Source: Hemerocallis citrina
Lineage: Eukaryota > Streptophyta > Magnoliopsida > Asparagales > Asphodelaceae
Reading direction: 5' to 3'
Length of the DNA: 64,000 nt
Assembly: GCA_017893485.1 (NCBI GenBank)
Contig: CM030367.1
Location: 90,345,121-90,409,120 of the forward strand
Part shown: one piece after another, positions 9,818 to 22,044 of the stretch
Layout of the letters: the number at the start of each line of letters is the position of its first letter
Numbering within the stretch: position 1 is the stretch's first letter
Translations under genes and position numbers: made by a program
Notes under the pieces: generated by a model
The model's database searches: none
Seen by the model: the letters and a program-made list of their open reading frames with translations, nothing else
What the model was told of the DNA's origin: nothing

Positions 9818-11591
9818 TGATAAATCTGTTAATGTCCACATTTTGAAGCAATAATCTGAATGCAATTAGACTATTAAACTCTCTATCTTTGGTAATTTAT
9901 TCTTATTTTCTCTTTTCCATGGGAGAGAGCCTAAAAGCAACTAATTGAAGCGGATTCAAGATGTACTCAAGACTAATCCATCACCATGAAGATGATACAC
10001 TGGAATGAAGAACCTTAATTTTGCACTTGTTAGAAGCTCCTGAGTACAGTCGACTGATTCCTTAACAAAAGTCGACTGAACAGAGTGGGTTGAGTTTCGA
10101 AGCTTCGCAGAACAGTTGACTGACTCATAGTCAACAGTTGACTTCTCTGACTGGTTTGAGTTTCCAAAAGTTCGCGGAACAGTCGACTGATTCTAACGCC
10201 AGTCAACTGAACTGACATTTAACAGGAATTAGAGATAAGATCAGTTGAGATACACCCTCATCCAAATCTGCATCAAAGTGAGCTGTCAAAATTCGGGAAA
10301 CAAATATTGGTTAACTGCAGATAACAACTTCCCAAAAATCAAGAGATCTGATCTTGTAGTTAATGAAAAGGATTTGACTCAATCCATAACCAGCAGTTGA
10401 GGAGATTGAAATTTGGAGCTTGAGATCTGCAGATAGGGGAAAAGAAGCTATAAAAAGATCATCGAACAAGAGAGGGTATCATCGAACAAGAGAGGAGATC
10501 GAGAGAACGTAAGGGCAAAGGAGGGATCAAGTACTGCAACTCGGCATTGAAGGAGAGGAGAACAAGTCGACTTCAGAAGGGATCAAGTCGACTCAGGCTG
10601 ATTGGTTTCAAGCTGATCATCACACAAATCAGTGTTTCTTCTGCTCTCTTTAATCTTTGTTCTTTGTTAAATTCATTAGAGTCATGTATTCAAAACTGTT
10701 AGTAAATAAAGGTTGGATTATGTGAAACTAAATTCATTTTGGGTAGATTGAAACCTTAGCCATGTAATAAATCTTCTTTTGCATTACTCCGATCACTTAT
10801 TGATTAAACCTGGTAGTTCGTGATCAAATTTATAATATGCAGCCTTTGATGCTTGACATTCTTACTATTCAAGTGTTGTTAACTCAACGTATTTGTTGAT
10901 GAACAGTCGACTGACTCCCTACGACAGTCGACTGGATTGACGTTCTGGTTAACACAACCAAAGTTGAGTTATCAAGTTTGCTTATTATAAAATTGAATTT
11001 GTTACATGAGTAGATTTAGATGATCGAATCTAGTGCTCATGAGAAGTAACACAAGAACTCATTTGGGTTTTGGGGTTTAATTAACTTGGAGGATCTAGAT
11101 TTGATACCAACTTCTAGAGCTTTGAGTGTTTGTTAATTTCCACAGTTTCTATGCTTTCTTCAAGTGCAACTTAGTAGATATCATGCTAAAACACTTAAGG
11201 AGAGAAAGGAATTAGAGTAGATACCATGCCTAATTTCTTAGACCAGGGAAATCTTTAGTTTAAGAAGTAGATACCATGCTCTTAAATAAACAAACATGAG
11301 TGATCAGGGTAGTGTAGAAGTTGATCGAACATTCTTGGCTATAGGTGGAAATCGAGCCCAACTAATTCAATAGATATGTTTGTGACTCAAATCTCATTTC
11401 CTTTCAGGCATACATTTAGAAATGAAACTTAATAAAGGCTTTCTGATTATTGATTAGTAAGTTAATTACTACAATCTCTGTGGGATCGACCCTTGCTTTT
11501 CACTATGCTTCTGAAAATGATTCGTACACTTGCGAGGTTTTATAATTTGTGTTTAGATTATCTATTCATTTGGATAACTGAGCTATCCACA
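9818..11591 (+). repeat. 3' LTR of the TR-GAG element
   Basis: 1774 bp copy of 4924-6699. Several palindromes have decayed at their central CG (CAGTTGACTG at 10112, CAGTCAACTG near 10201) relative to the 5' copy. The site at 10568 is intact as AGTCGACT where the 5' copy has AGTCAACT. Confidence 0.92.
10450..10457 (+). promoter_or_regulatory. Possible TATA box in the TR-GAG LTR
   Basis: TATAAAAA in the 3' LTR. The 5' LTR reads TATTAAAA at the equivalent place (about 5549). Confidence 0.4.
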
Positions 11592-12469
11592 AATGATTAA
11601 AAGCAATCGGTCGTAGAGATATTTGTACAGTTGTTTAATTATTTGGCCAACATTCTAATTCACTTATTCCAATCTCTGTTATCCATAATAGCTTACGATA
11701 AGGAGCTCGCTAGCTAGAAAATGAAAAATAATGAGCATAATGTTTTAAAAAAATTTAAATGACAATTTTATTAAAATTATTAAAAGCTAGCCAAATGCAT
11801 CATTTCGAAATTTTGTTGTACTTCTATTACCTTGGGTTTTTTGTTTTGAAGAGGGTTAAAAACTAATTAAATTAGGGCCACACTATTGTGGCACGAATCT
11901 CAAAACTTCTAAGGGAAAAACAGTAATTTTACAACAAATACAGGCATGTATGAAAAACATGGGATGTTTTTAGGCCCATCAACTCAAAACAGACAAAAAA
12001 GTAAGGAGTAATCTGCAGTCTAATAAGAGGAGTCCTAGTTAATTAAAAGCACTTGACTAAATATTCTGTCCAAAGTAGCATTATCAACTAACTCTATCTC
12101 ATTATCGTGGGAATCAACAATTTTAACATAAAAGATGTTTTTTGAAGCTAATATTTTGTATCTAGCGTCTAGCCTATAAAAGTCCTCCATCCTCTTCATA
12201 GTCAGATCATTATTTTGCCACGGAAAACTCCATTATTATTCTGAGTTCTGACTTGAGCGTCGGAGAGTCTTTTGTCAGGGAACACCCAGTGTTTGATATT
12301 CTTGCAGGTTTGCTGGAGTGATCTTGGCCGTACAAATCAGACCCAAGCATCCACAATAGTCGGAAAATTAGATTAAGTAGTGGTTAACAGTGATTAGTTC
12401 CAATCAAAGTAAATGTTATATTTTGATAGTTTTCCATTAAAGAATTCACATCATCTGTTTGCTATCATA
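11592..12469. other. Intergenic sequence, no gene seen
   Basis: AT-rich sequence right of the TR-GAG element. I see no coding signal, RNA gene or recognisable repeat. Confidence 0.5.
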
Positions 12470-12474
12470 GAAAA

Positions 12475-15400
12475 TGTAATGCCCCGAATTCCTAACCTAG
12501 GAACTCATGACATTACTCCAAGATCTTCCTTCAAATGAGTCATAATACAACAAAAATCACAGGAAATAAAAAAAAAACTTTTATTACACCAAATGTTGTT
12601 ACAATGCCCAGTTTAATTACAACAATTACCAAGAATATAATATTACAACAATTTACAATGAGTTACAATAATGGACAATGTCTTGACTTGGATGCTTTAA
12701 CCAACTTGAGTCTCTGCAGCTCCAACACAACGGATGGTCCTGCAACTGAAGAGTGGGCACGTCAGTTGAATACAACTGACGCAATGCTATATATGGCCAT
12801 CCTCTCTATGCCATAATACAGCGATTCCAAACCTCAACAACCACAAAATTTGATGATAAAGAAAATGTGAGCAAACACAAGTGTCGGTGTTTGAAATGAC
12901 CTAGAACTAATGCACGCCCAATGCACACGATGCTCTTAGTCCAATGCATGCTTGGTTGGAGAGATATGCTTTCCATACTACACATTCCCTAAACAAACGA
13001 CGTTCTCCACATTATTGGGGTTTGATCCCCCGCCATGCAACCTATCTTGTGCTTTATCCTGTTTCGGTTATTTAGTGATGAAGAAGTTTCAAACACCGCG
13101 GTCACTGCAGTCAATAGTGGTGTCAGGCAACTCCTGTTTGTTTCCCATTATGCCCAGTAGTAGTCGTACGATTTCTATTTTACGTCGCTACAGTAAAAAT
13201 ATAATTATCATAGTAAACTCTCAAGCCCCTGGACCTCTTCAAAAGCTGTGATTCGGGCATAAAGGCACCCTGCGACAAACGCCCACCAAGAGCATTAGAG
13301 TTGTACGTACAACGTCTTCCTCTGAGCCCCCTGCTCGCATTGAACACAATAGGACATGGAAGATCTTTAGGGTTTCCACTAATCTCCGACTTCACTCTCG
13401 TCCTTACTAAGCCGAGCTTGCAGATGAGACAACGCCGCTACGCCAGTCCTTATCCAAAGTTGTTACGGGCATAAAGGCACCTTGCGATAAACTTCTGCCA
13501 AGAGACACGGAGCCTAACCCCCTTCTGGAGCCCTACTCGATGCTCCCTGCCCGTGTTAAATGGAACTTAGGACTTGTCCAGACGTGACGACGCCATCCGT
13601 CCCCCTGACAGGATAACACAAGACCCTCTAGTGCTTGTCCTTACATTCGACAATGACTCTATCTATCCCAAAACTCTACCCAACACCGGTTGTACGGATA
13701 TTATTCACAACTAGGGCCACAACTATAGAAATGGGGTTGAATCTATCATTATTTTATTACTATTTTACCCGATTCTAGTGGCTCTAAATGAGGTTCTGAT
13801 CCACTCTATTATTCCACATCTCAACCTATCCAAGGTCACATTTGGGTTGTAGAATTAAGGGTTTGACTCATGGACTAACCTTATGCAAATTTTCCTATTT
13901 ACCGTTATTAACTTACTAGGTGATCTAGTTCTACCTGATTGTCAATTAGCTAGGTGATCTAGCAACTAGTCTCTTACCTAACCCTGTGGTCACAACTAGA
14001 TGTTTTATAACCACAAGTTAAGTTTTAGTTCATTCTAACTACTCATTTGAACTTAACCCAACACGCACTAGGGTTCAATTGGGCTCTCAAGCCTGGCCCA
14101 CTACATGGGCCTAAGAAGACTAGTGAATCGACCATGTTGATCGCCACCGTCTGTCACGTTTGGAATCACGCGCCACCTCAGCCCGAACAAATCACTGCTC
14201 CCGCTAAACATCGCGCTCCATGTCCTCCCGACAAATAGTGGCTCCTACAATGGTGGATTTGCCTCTTTAGACAGCAAGCACGTTGGCATCTGAGTCGTCG
14301 CTCCAACACGTGCGTGGGTCACGGGTCTCTAAATTGCCCGACACAAATCTCATACAAACGGACTTGAATCCGAGGGTCTCTAACTCAACCAAGTGACCCT
14401 AAGTGACTTAAACACAAGCAATTCCTAGATTGAGACCACAAAAGCGGTTAACAATCAACTCAAATCCTAACAACAACACACATCAACATATCTCAACTCC
14501 ATTCTACTCCATCACAAAGGACCTAGGAATAACCATGTCATGGATAAGATGACCTAAATTGGTGTACAATTATTTAACATCAGTACCCAAGCAAAATATG
14601 GCTTATAAATAAAACCTACAACCTTCAATTAGTCATACAAGGCTCCATCACATCAATGTCACTTTAAACAGTAAACTTGGGTTCAGGTCTGACAGAACTA
14701 TTACACTATAAAAATCATATAAAATAGCACACTGCATCAAAATTTACATTCTTAGGCTTTCAGGAAAGCTCTAGGTGTGCTCTCCAATGTCCTAGTTGAA
14801 CATTTTCACAAATTTGGATGTTAACAAGCTAAAAAACTTGGTTCTTTAACATGGAGCAAAATTATTTCCAGAACAAAATACTTTGTGCACAGTGTTAAAG
14901 AAAATTATCTTATATATATCAAATGTTACTGGATTGACATGAAACTTAAGAATCAAACATCTAACATACATTCACAACACATATCCAAAATTCAAGTTCT
15001 TTCATAAAGTTGATCTTGAGTTATGCCTTTTTTATTAACACACAAAACTGAGCATTCAACAACAGCAGTTCTGTTTATCATTTTGACTAGCTGAGTTTGC
15101 ATGATTTATTTACCATAGCTATATTGGTTCAAACTTTATGAAATTTGAAAATTAATTTCTAGGAAGGAAATAGAACAACATAAATTAATTTCAAGTCATT
15201 CCCATTATCACACAGTGAGTTCCAAGTACTTTAATTTAAAACAGTAATATGCAGCAAGATCTGTTCTGTTTTTGACCAACATGTAAGTTCGTGTATTTAT
15301 TAATTATCAGGAAAAATCAAAAAATTCTAGAAAAGTTACGTAAGCTGTAATACAAATATATGACCTTCCTCTAAAAATTTCAGACCATAATATCAATTAG

Positions 15401-16131
15401 TGTTCATGCTATTAACTTCGTACTGACAGGCAAAAATTTTGCTTTTTAACAGTGTAACTGTTTTGGTTTCTTTGAGCATGAATCTAGCCTTTAGACTCAT
15501 AATCTTTTGCATGCATTTAGTTTTAGGCATCATAAACAAGTTAACACTACAATCCAACCATTTCTCAACTACAAAAACAACCATGAGATTAGAATCACCC
15601 ACCTTGATGATATGAAAATGAGGCCCTACAAACTCCTATCTCCAAACTTGACCTTCTTGCTCCTAGCTCCTTGCCTCTAGCTCTCTCTCTTTCTCTGTTC
15701 TTCTCTTAGAAAAAAACTCCAGAACTTTGTGAATGAGAGGGTTAAATAAAGAGGAGAGTGAGAGGGGGTGTGCTTGTGGGGGGGGGGGGGGGGGCTAAGA
15801 AATGGCAAGAAGGAGAGAGAGAGAGGCCAAGTGTCCTGTGGTTTCTCAAAGCCATAAGCTCTTGTGCTTGGGGTGATCCATGGTTTGATTTTAAACCATT
15901 GGATCAAGGATGAGTAGTTGATGGAGGGCTAGGTCTTTGTGCATGCAAAGGGTATATTGATTTGTATTTTTAATAAATACAACATAAGTAGGATGTACAT
16001 TATTATGTACAAGTACATTCATTCATATACACATATATTTACATATATATATGAAACTAATTGGAAATATAATTCAAAATATAATATTATTTATAATAGA
16101 AATTTTGCATACAAAATTTAGGGTTGTTACA
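12475..16131 (-). repeat. Solo LTR of a Tekay-like gypsy element
   Basis: 3657 bp. On the minus strand it starts TGTAACAACCC and ends TTCGGGGCATTACA, the terminal style of the A and B LTRs in this window. It is flanked by a perfect 5-bp duplication GAAAA (12470-12474 and 16132-16136), and no interior or second LTR adjoins it, so it is a solo LTR left by LTR-LTR recombination. The 12900-13060 part resembles the corresponding part of the A LTRs. A G-run at about 15779-15794 lies near a minus-strand TATA-like stretch. ORFs within it look like chance. Confidence 0.85.
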
Positions 16132-16136
16132 GAAAA

Positions 16137-16385
16137 CAGCAGCAACATATTTTAGCGTCGTCTATGGAAAATTAAAATCTAACTAACATATCAAATTTCG
16201 CAAGCAAAAAACAACTTTTTCTCAGCCATAGCTCTAAGGAAAAATGGGAAGGCCGCATCTGCTAGCCGACAAGCCAAATCTCTTCCCTAACCTCCTTCTC
16301 ATACGGAGATCCCCTTTTTGCCCCTCAGCATGATCAACTTCCTCTACTGAAACAAGCTCCTCAACCAGATCAACCTCTTCATCAG
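16137..16385. other. Target sequence left of element A
   Basis: Once continuous with 36163 onward. On the minus strand it gives a short acidic reading frame (DEEVDLVEELVSVEEVDH) that would extend a few codons across the insertion site before a TGA. This is too short to call a gene. Confidence 0.35.
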
Positions 16386-19300
16386 TGTAGCGCCCCGAAT
16401 TTTCAATATGATATCTCAAAAATACGTAGCACAATTTCCAGCATCAACCTCAATTGTAATACTAAACATAACCAAAACACAAATAATTTTTCAACTTTTA
16501 TTACATTAATTCATTACAAAACACTGCGGAAAAACAAATACCTTGAATTACAATCTTTTCTTTTACAACACATTCTTTTACAATTTACATAATCCATAAC
16601 ATCAATCTAGCACATGCATTTAAATCCCAAAGCAATAGACACCTACCTGTAAAATATGAGGCTAGAGATAACCCTAACCTCCAAAACTACAGTGGTCAGC
16701 CATAACGGTGTGAGTGACATCAAAAGAAAACAACATAAATAAAACATAAGGCATTGAGTCATAAACAACATGTATTAACATCAAGAATAAATGAGATAAG
16801 AAATAACAATAAATAAATATGAAAACATCAAGTGAGACTAGACTAAGTGTCGAGTGTAGGAAAAAAAGAAAACAACATGCATAAAACCAAGTCAAGAAAA
16901 CACAGATGTTATATGATGACTCTCTAATGCATACTTGTCGGATTCTATGCATCCCACAATACATAGGTCTGGTGCAAGCACTTATCGTTCTCCACTTTAT
17001 AGGGTTGAATCCCTCGTTATGCAACTAATGCTACTATGGTGATGGAAACAAGATCCAGAATACTCTGCGAATAGGCATTATAATCCTTAACGCGCAAGCA
17101 TCATGTAAGAATAGCTCAAAAACCCAGAGAATCACCTCCCTGTCATGTACCCCACGAATAGGCTTGCGAGGCCCTCGACTTGCAGATACACTAGGTACAT
17201 CCCGTGAATAGGCTCGCCGACCCTCAACAGGCGAATGCACCCTACATGCTCAGTAAATAGGCCTGCAGACCCTCGACACACGAACATACAAATGTCCTAT
17301 CGAGACAGAACAACACACAAGTCCTGGAACGCATCCGTTGGACCAAAACCAAGAGCATATACTAATATTTCCCAAGTTCCATCACATCTCTACAAGTGCC
17401 TGTCCTTAAGTTGGTTATTATTAAAACACAAAAATCTCTCCTCCCTAGTGTTAGTGTATCATGCTGGACTTAATTCCACAAAACAACCCCAATGACCTCA
17501 ACTGGTCAAAATTCACAAAATCTCATCTGTCGGTTCACAGGACTCCTACTCAACTCCTAGAGATTCAAAAAACGAATATCAACACCAAAACTTCCAATAA
17601 AACTCTTATCATCATTAAAATGTTTATATTAATAAAACTTCTTCAATCAATCAAAAATCCAAATTTATTTAATATGCTTGTAAAATTCCAGAATTGAAAT
17701 AAAATATTAAATTCATTAAATAACCGGGAATCATATTTTGAAATCACAGAATACCACAAAACGTCAATTACTTCAAAGAAAACATATTTATTTTACTATA
17801 TGAAGTTATAGAAATACAAATTTGAACAAAATACAACCTTTTGTAAAATACTGTAATCCGTAATAAAACATCATTTAAAACAATAAATTAATAATCCATA
17901 ATCAAAGAAATAATCATTTAAAGAAACATCAGAAAACTCAAGAAATCCATCAGATAGAACAATGACACGCGACTGTCGCAAATAGTCGGTCGAATGTCCT
18001 GTGAAAATTTGAAAACTCAAGAAAACCCATCAGCAGTGACAGTGACAGTCGACTGTCGATAATAACCAGTCGACTGTCCTGCGAAAATCCAAAAACTTAA
18101 TCAAACTCATCAGCCAGGACAGTGACAGTCGACTATTGAACATGGTCAGTCGACTGTCCTGAAAATCCAAAACTCAAGAAAACCGATAGTCGACTGTCGA
18201 CTTTAGTTCAATGACGAAGCAGTCGACTGTTATTGCAAACAAAATCCAAAAATCCAGTAACTGACTAGTCGACTGTCGACTTTAGTTCGGTCGACTGTCA
18301 ACTATAGCAGGTTGTAGTTTGAAAATATGTGCATGTTTTAGACTGATACGACGATAAAACTTTTGTAAAATTAAAATTAAACTTCCTAAGATGATCAAAT
18401 ATAACTTGTATAATATATAGGAGTTTATAAAACAAATCAAAACCATATCAAATCCATAAAAGAGCAAATTCCATCGAAATCTTCAAAATAGTGAATACAG
18501 ATACATATATGTGTATATGTGTGTGTTTTGCATCAGTTAAAGCACCAAATCTCATCAATAAGAGTGGTAAAAGGTTCAAATCAACTCAGTTTCAAAACAA
18601 TTCAAATCTCAATCGAAACTTCATAATAATCACAAAACCCAATTTTGGCCATAAGCATCAGACCCGAAATTCTAAATACTCAACCGCACTTCAAATTTGA
18701 TTCTTTTGATTCAATAAACCCTTCCATAACTTGCTATACATACACCCCAACTAATTACACTAGTTACTTATGAACATATGCACTCACAACATGCCAATAA
18801 CCAAGTTTTATTCATCAAAACATCAAGAACTAACTCAGCATATGCATACGCACAGTAAGTTCATTTTAAATCAATTTTGTTTACCTTTATGCAATAATAT
18901 CATACCACTCAACATATATATATTTAAATCAGCAAAAATATGATTGGAAACATCCTACTCATGATTTCTATTAGGTTCTTTAACAAATCTCAAGCCATTA
19001 AATTAGGGTTTCAAACATCAATATTGTAGTTTCATGAAAGATTCAATTTTTATTCATCCACTTTTCAACAATTCATTATATCTTCATCCAATACCTTAGA
19101 TGTTTTCTAATAGACAACTCATCACATACAACATGCATAGAACAAAAGAAAACAAATATGTGTCACTCACCTTATTTAAGATTCAACCGAAGAAAAATAA
19201 AGAGAATAAGAAATTCCTTCATTTCGCAGCAGAACCAAGATCCTCGCTTGAAACTCCAAGAAAATAATAATAAGAAATTCCTTTGAGTTGTGCAGCAAAG

Positions 19301-19953
19301 AGACAGTTGCACCCCACTTTTAAATAGGCCGGAAAATAGGGTTTTAGGGTTTGTGAATAGATTTGCAAAATACCTCTTTTAAATATATCTTTACATATAT
19401 AAATCCTTATACTTGGAAGTTAAATGAAACCAACTTAATTGAGATTTGGAAACAAGAATAATCTTTTTATTATCAACCGGCACTGTTTAAAAACCCACAA
19501 AAAACGAAATTGCACTTTTGCCCCTCTAAGTGGCAATTTTGCAAAAAGACCCTTCTTAATCAAAATTTGCAAAATAAACCAAATTCATTAAAACAAAAAG
19601 TAAAATCTTTACCTCTGAGGTGACTAGGCATCATGTCCAGCCCAAAAATCCGAAAATCTGGAGTTTCTACTTCAAGTGGTAATATTGCTCAAAAGTCCCT
19701 CTTTTTGTAATATTTGCAAATAGGTCAAATAATTTTCAGAAAAATCCAGAAAATTCACAAATAATATATAATAATAAATAATGTGTTTCCCCAAAACAAT
19801 TCTTGACTTTGGAACTTCCCAAGAAAATATTTGCCCGTGTTTTGCACGTGCAAAAAGGTAAATTTCAAAAAAATATTTATTAAGTCACCAAAAATCATTT
19901 TAATTCATTTATTAATCTTAAAAACATTATTTAAAATAATCTGGGGTATTACA
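16386..19953 (-). repeat. 3' LTR of gypsy A
   Basis: About 3568 bp. Minus strand TGTAATACCCCAG...TTCGGGGCGCTACA. It contains four degenerate copies of a roughly 60-bp unit around 17060-17290 (core GAATAGGC...CCCTCGAC) and the palindrome-rich array at 17966-18297. A TATA-like CTATTTAAAAG lies on the minus strand near 19320-19330. Confidence 0.9.
17966..18297. repeat. Array of paired CAGTCGACTG palindromes, A 3' LTR
   Basis: Units of about 80 bp (AAAACTCAAGAAAACCCATCAG..GTGACAGTCGACTGTCG) each hold a pair of the decamer. Starts: 18046/18067 (21 bp), 18126/18147 (21 bp), 18266/18288 (22 bp), plus a decayed pair near 17966/17987. The same array is in the 5' LTR at 34137-34497. Confidence 0.8.
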
Positions 19954-19966
19954 TCACTCCCTCCTT
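19954..19966 (-). other. Polypurine tract of gypsy A
   Basis: Minus strand AAGGAGGGAGTGA, ending directly at the 3' LTR. Gypsy B has AAGGAGGGAGTGC in the same place. Confidence 0.8.
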
Positions 19967-20128
19967 AGAATAGTTCTGTCCTCAGAATTACTACTAATAG
20001 GGTCCAAACAAAATAAGCAAAAGGAATTGAAATTTCATAAATGGAAACATACCCTTACACAAGAGAATGTAATCTAACAAAAGGAATACAATTCAACTCA
20101 TAAAGTACAATCATACAAAAGAATACAA

Positions 20129-21215
20129 TCATACAAAAAGTTCAGGAAAAACATTCCGTATGCGATCCTCCGACTCCCACGTAGCTCCCGCTGCGCAATT
20201 CTGACAACTTGCCTTCAGAAACCTGCTGCAACATCTTCTGAATCTCTGCATCTAATTTCTGACCTTCCACCATCTTCTTCTCAAGGAAGGTTACAGCCTC
20301 GACTGAGCCAAAGACGCGCTCCAAAACTCCGAGAGATACATCACTGAAGATATCATAATCCTTCCTAGCTTGCAGTCGTGAACTTCTCCTTTAGCTCAAG
20401 GAAACTCGCCTCACACTTATCAGTCCATGTGAACACCACATTCATCCAAGTTAACCCTGTCAAAGGAACTGCAATCTGCACATAGCCCTGAATGAATCTC
20501 CTGTAGTCCCCAGCCAAACCCAAGAAACTCCCGACTTCTCCCACTGACGTTGGCCTGGGCCAATCGTTCACTGTTTCAACCTTCTGAGTACCAGTGGCCA
20601 CTCCCTCCTTAGAAAGGATATGACCAAGAAAAGCTACCTCGATCTTCCAAAACTCACACTTTAACAGCTTTGTATACAAGTTATGCTCCTGCAACTTCTG
20701 TAACACCTCTGTCAAGTGCATAGAATGCTCTTCCTCCGACTTCGAACCTGATGACACCCCTTTATTCACCAATTCTTCAACCTGCTTCTGACTTCATCTG
20801 GAATCGTCAACTTAGATACCATAGCAGTCACTTTCAGGTCCTTCTTCTTCTCCCGAAAAGTCACTACGGAACCACCTGGTGCTTTCACTAACACCTCTTC
20901 CTCTTGCATTCAATTATGGCATCATATATTGCCATCCAATCAATGCCCAAAATTACATCCACACCTCGAACTTGCAGCTCAAAGAGGTCAATTCCAAATA
21001 ATCTCCCACAAATCTCGATATTACATCCTTCGTGATATCGATCGGCAATCAATTCTTCCCCTGATGGTGTTGCCACCGTCAAGGCTCTACCTGGAAACAA
21101 CTTAGGTTCCACACCTAAGACTTTAGAAAAAATTGGGTGACACAAACATATGCGAAGAACCAGTATCAAATAAAACTTTTGCTTTTATTCCATTAAACAA
21201 AATAAATTCTGTTAC
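20129..21215 (-). pseudogene. pol: Collapsed pol of gypsy A
   Basis: Only patches of a Tekay polyprotein remain. The protease starts near 21215 ([10 protein letters not shown]) and continues as FPGRALTVATPSGEEL and DVILGIDWMAIYDAIIEC. A frameshift and stop follow near 20890. After ELVNKG the frame jumps to SKSEEEHSMHLTEVLQKL, so about 400 nt that include the RT catalytic motif are missing compared with element B. The RT C-terminus and connection follow (20365-20772), then an RNase H scrap (FSDVSLGVL). After a gap there is the pre-integrase stretch KKMVEGQKLDAEIQKML. Integrase is missing, and the frame ends in the last residues of a chromodomain (TWESEDRIRNVFPELF, frameshifted) with TGA at 20129-20131. 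It is non-functional. Confidence 0.85.
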
Positions 21216-21285
21216 ATGGAGAATGATACTTAAATCCCCAATTTATTCTTAAACAAAGTTTTACTTAATACATAAATGAATGAAT

Positions 21286-22039
21286 TCAAAATTCTTGCAC
21301 ACCCTGGATCACATCCTCTGAGTTACCCACATCCTCCTCAGTCAATGCGAACACCCGCCCCTGCCTCTGAAATTTGCCTCCGCATGCACCATCCTTCTTC
21401 AACTGCGGACAGTTTGGTCTAAGATGCCCTTCACGACCACACTGATAACAAAATTGTGCCTTCCGAGGCTTGGTGCATGCTGCCTGATAATGACAAGCCT
21501 CTCCACAGTTGAAACAAGTCACGCCTTGAATTGCGGGTGCCTTCTGCATTGGCCTACTGATCATGCCCTGCTTCGTTGGGAACTCCTTCTCACTCTGACA
21601 AACTGCTGGCCTCTTGTTCTTGTTCCAGGTCTTTTGATTCTTCTGAAACTGGTCCATATCCTCTTCTGTCATAGCTACTCTCCTGACCAGCTTATCAAAC
21701 CCTCTGATGCCCAATGGGATCATCCTTGACCTCAAATTCGGCCTCAAGCCCTGCTCGAATTTCTTGGCCTTCTTCGCTTTATCCATAATCAGCTCCGGTG
21801 TATACCTTGACAGCTGAGCAAACTTAGTCTCATATTCATGCACTGTCATGCTGCCTTGCTGCAGATTCAAGAATTCCGTTGCCTTCTTCTCCTAGATATC
21901 CAGAGGAAAGAAACGATCCCCAAACTCATCCAGAAAAGCCTTCCAAGTCACTTGCTGTTCTCCAAAAGTCCTCTTTACTAAATGCCACCAGACGCCAGCA
22001 TCCTTCTCTAACTGCATCGTAGCCAATTTCACCTTATTG
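21286..22039 (-). pseudogene. gag: gag of gypsy A, C-terminal part
   Basis: Continues the gag begun at 32318 after the copia insertion. It carries the capsid C-terminal half (VKLATMQLEKDAGVWW, then LQQGSMTVHEYETKFAQLSR, RSRMIPLGIRGFDKLVRR) and two CCHC zinc knuckles (CFNCGEACHYQAAC and CYQCGREGHLRPNC). Gag of element B has one knuckle at this place. A TAG near 21890 (DI*EKKA) stands where B has a CAG Gln codon. It ends in a TGA at 21286. The N-terminal part lies 9.97 kb away because of the nested copia. Confidence 0.88.
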
Positions 22040-22044
22040 ACTAC

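Larger units (their letters stand above)
4924..11591 (+). mobile_element. Complete non-autonomous gypsy element (TR-GAG type, Athila-like)
   Basis: Two LTRs (4924-6699 and 9818-11591) flank an interior with a tRNA-Asp-type primer site, a gag and a polypurine tract but no pol. A perfect 5-bp target duplication AATGA lies at 4919-4923 and 11592-11596. Gag type and primer site place it near Athila. LTR-flanked elements encoding only Gag have been described in plants as TR-GAG elements; mobility would need pol from another element. LTR differences counted by eye are about 40 in 1775 bp. Confidence 0.88.

Noticed and set aside
14350..14392. tRNA/SINE-like boxes on the minus strand of the solo LTR (GGATTCAAGTCC, TTGGTTGAGTTAG)
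   Set aside because: The two boxes start only about 21 nt apart, too close for a tRNA-type Pol III promoter; kept only as a weak resemblance.
16234..16434. Acidic 66-residue minus-strand ORF as a host gene exon
   Set aside because: Part of it is gypsy A LTR; the remainder is short and stops soon after the insertion site on the other side.
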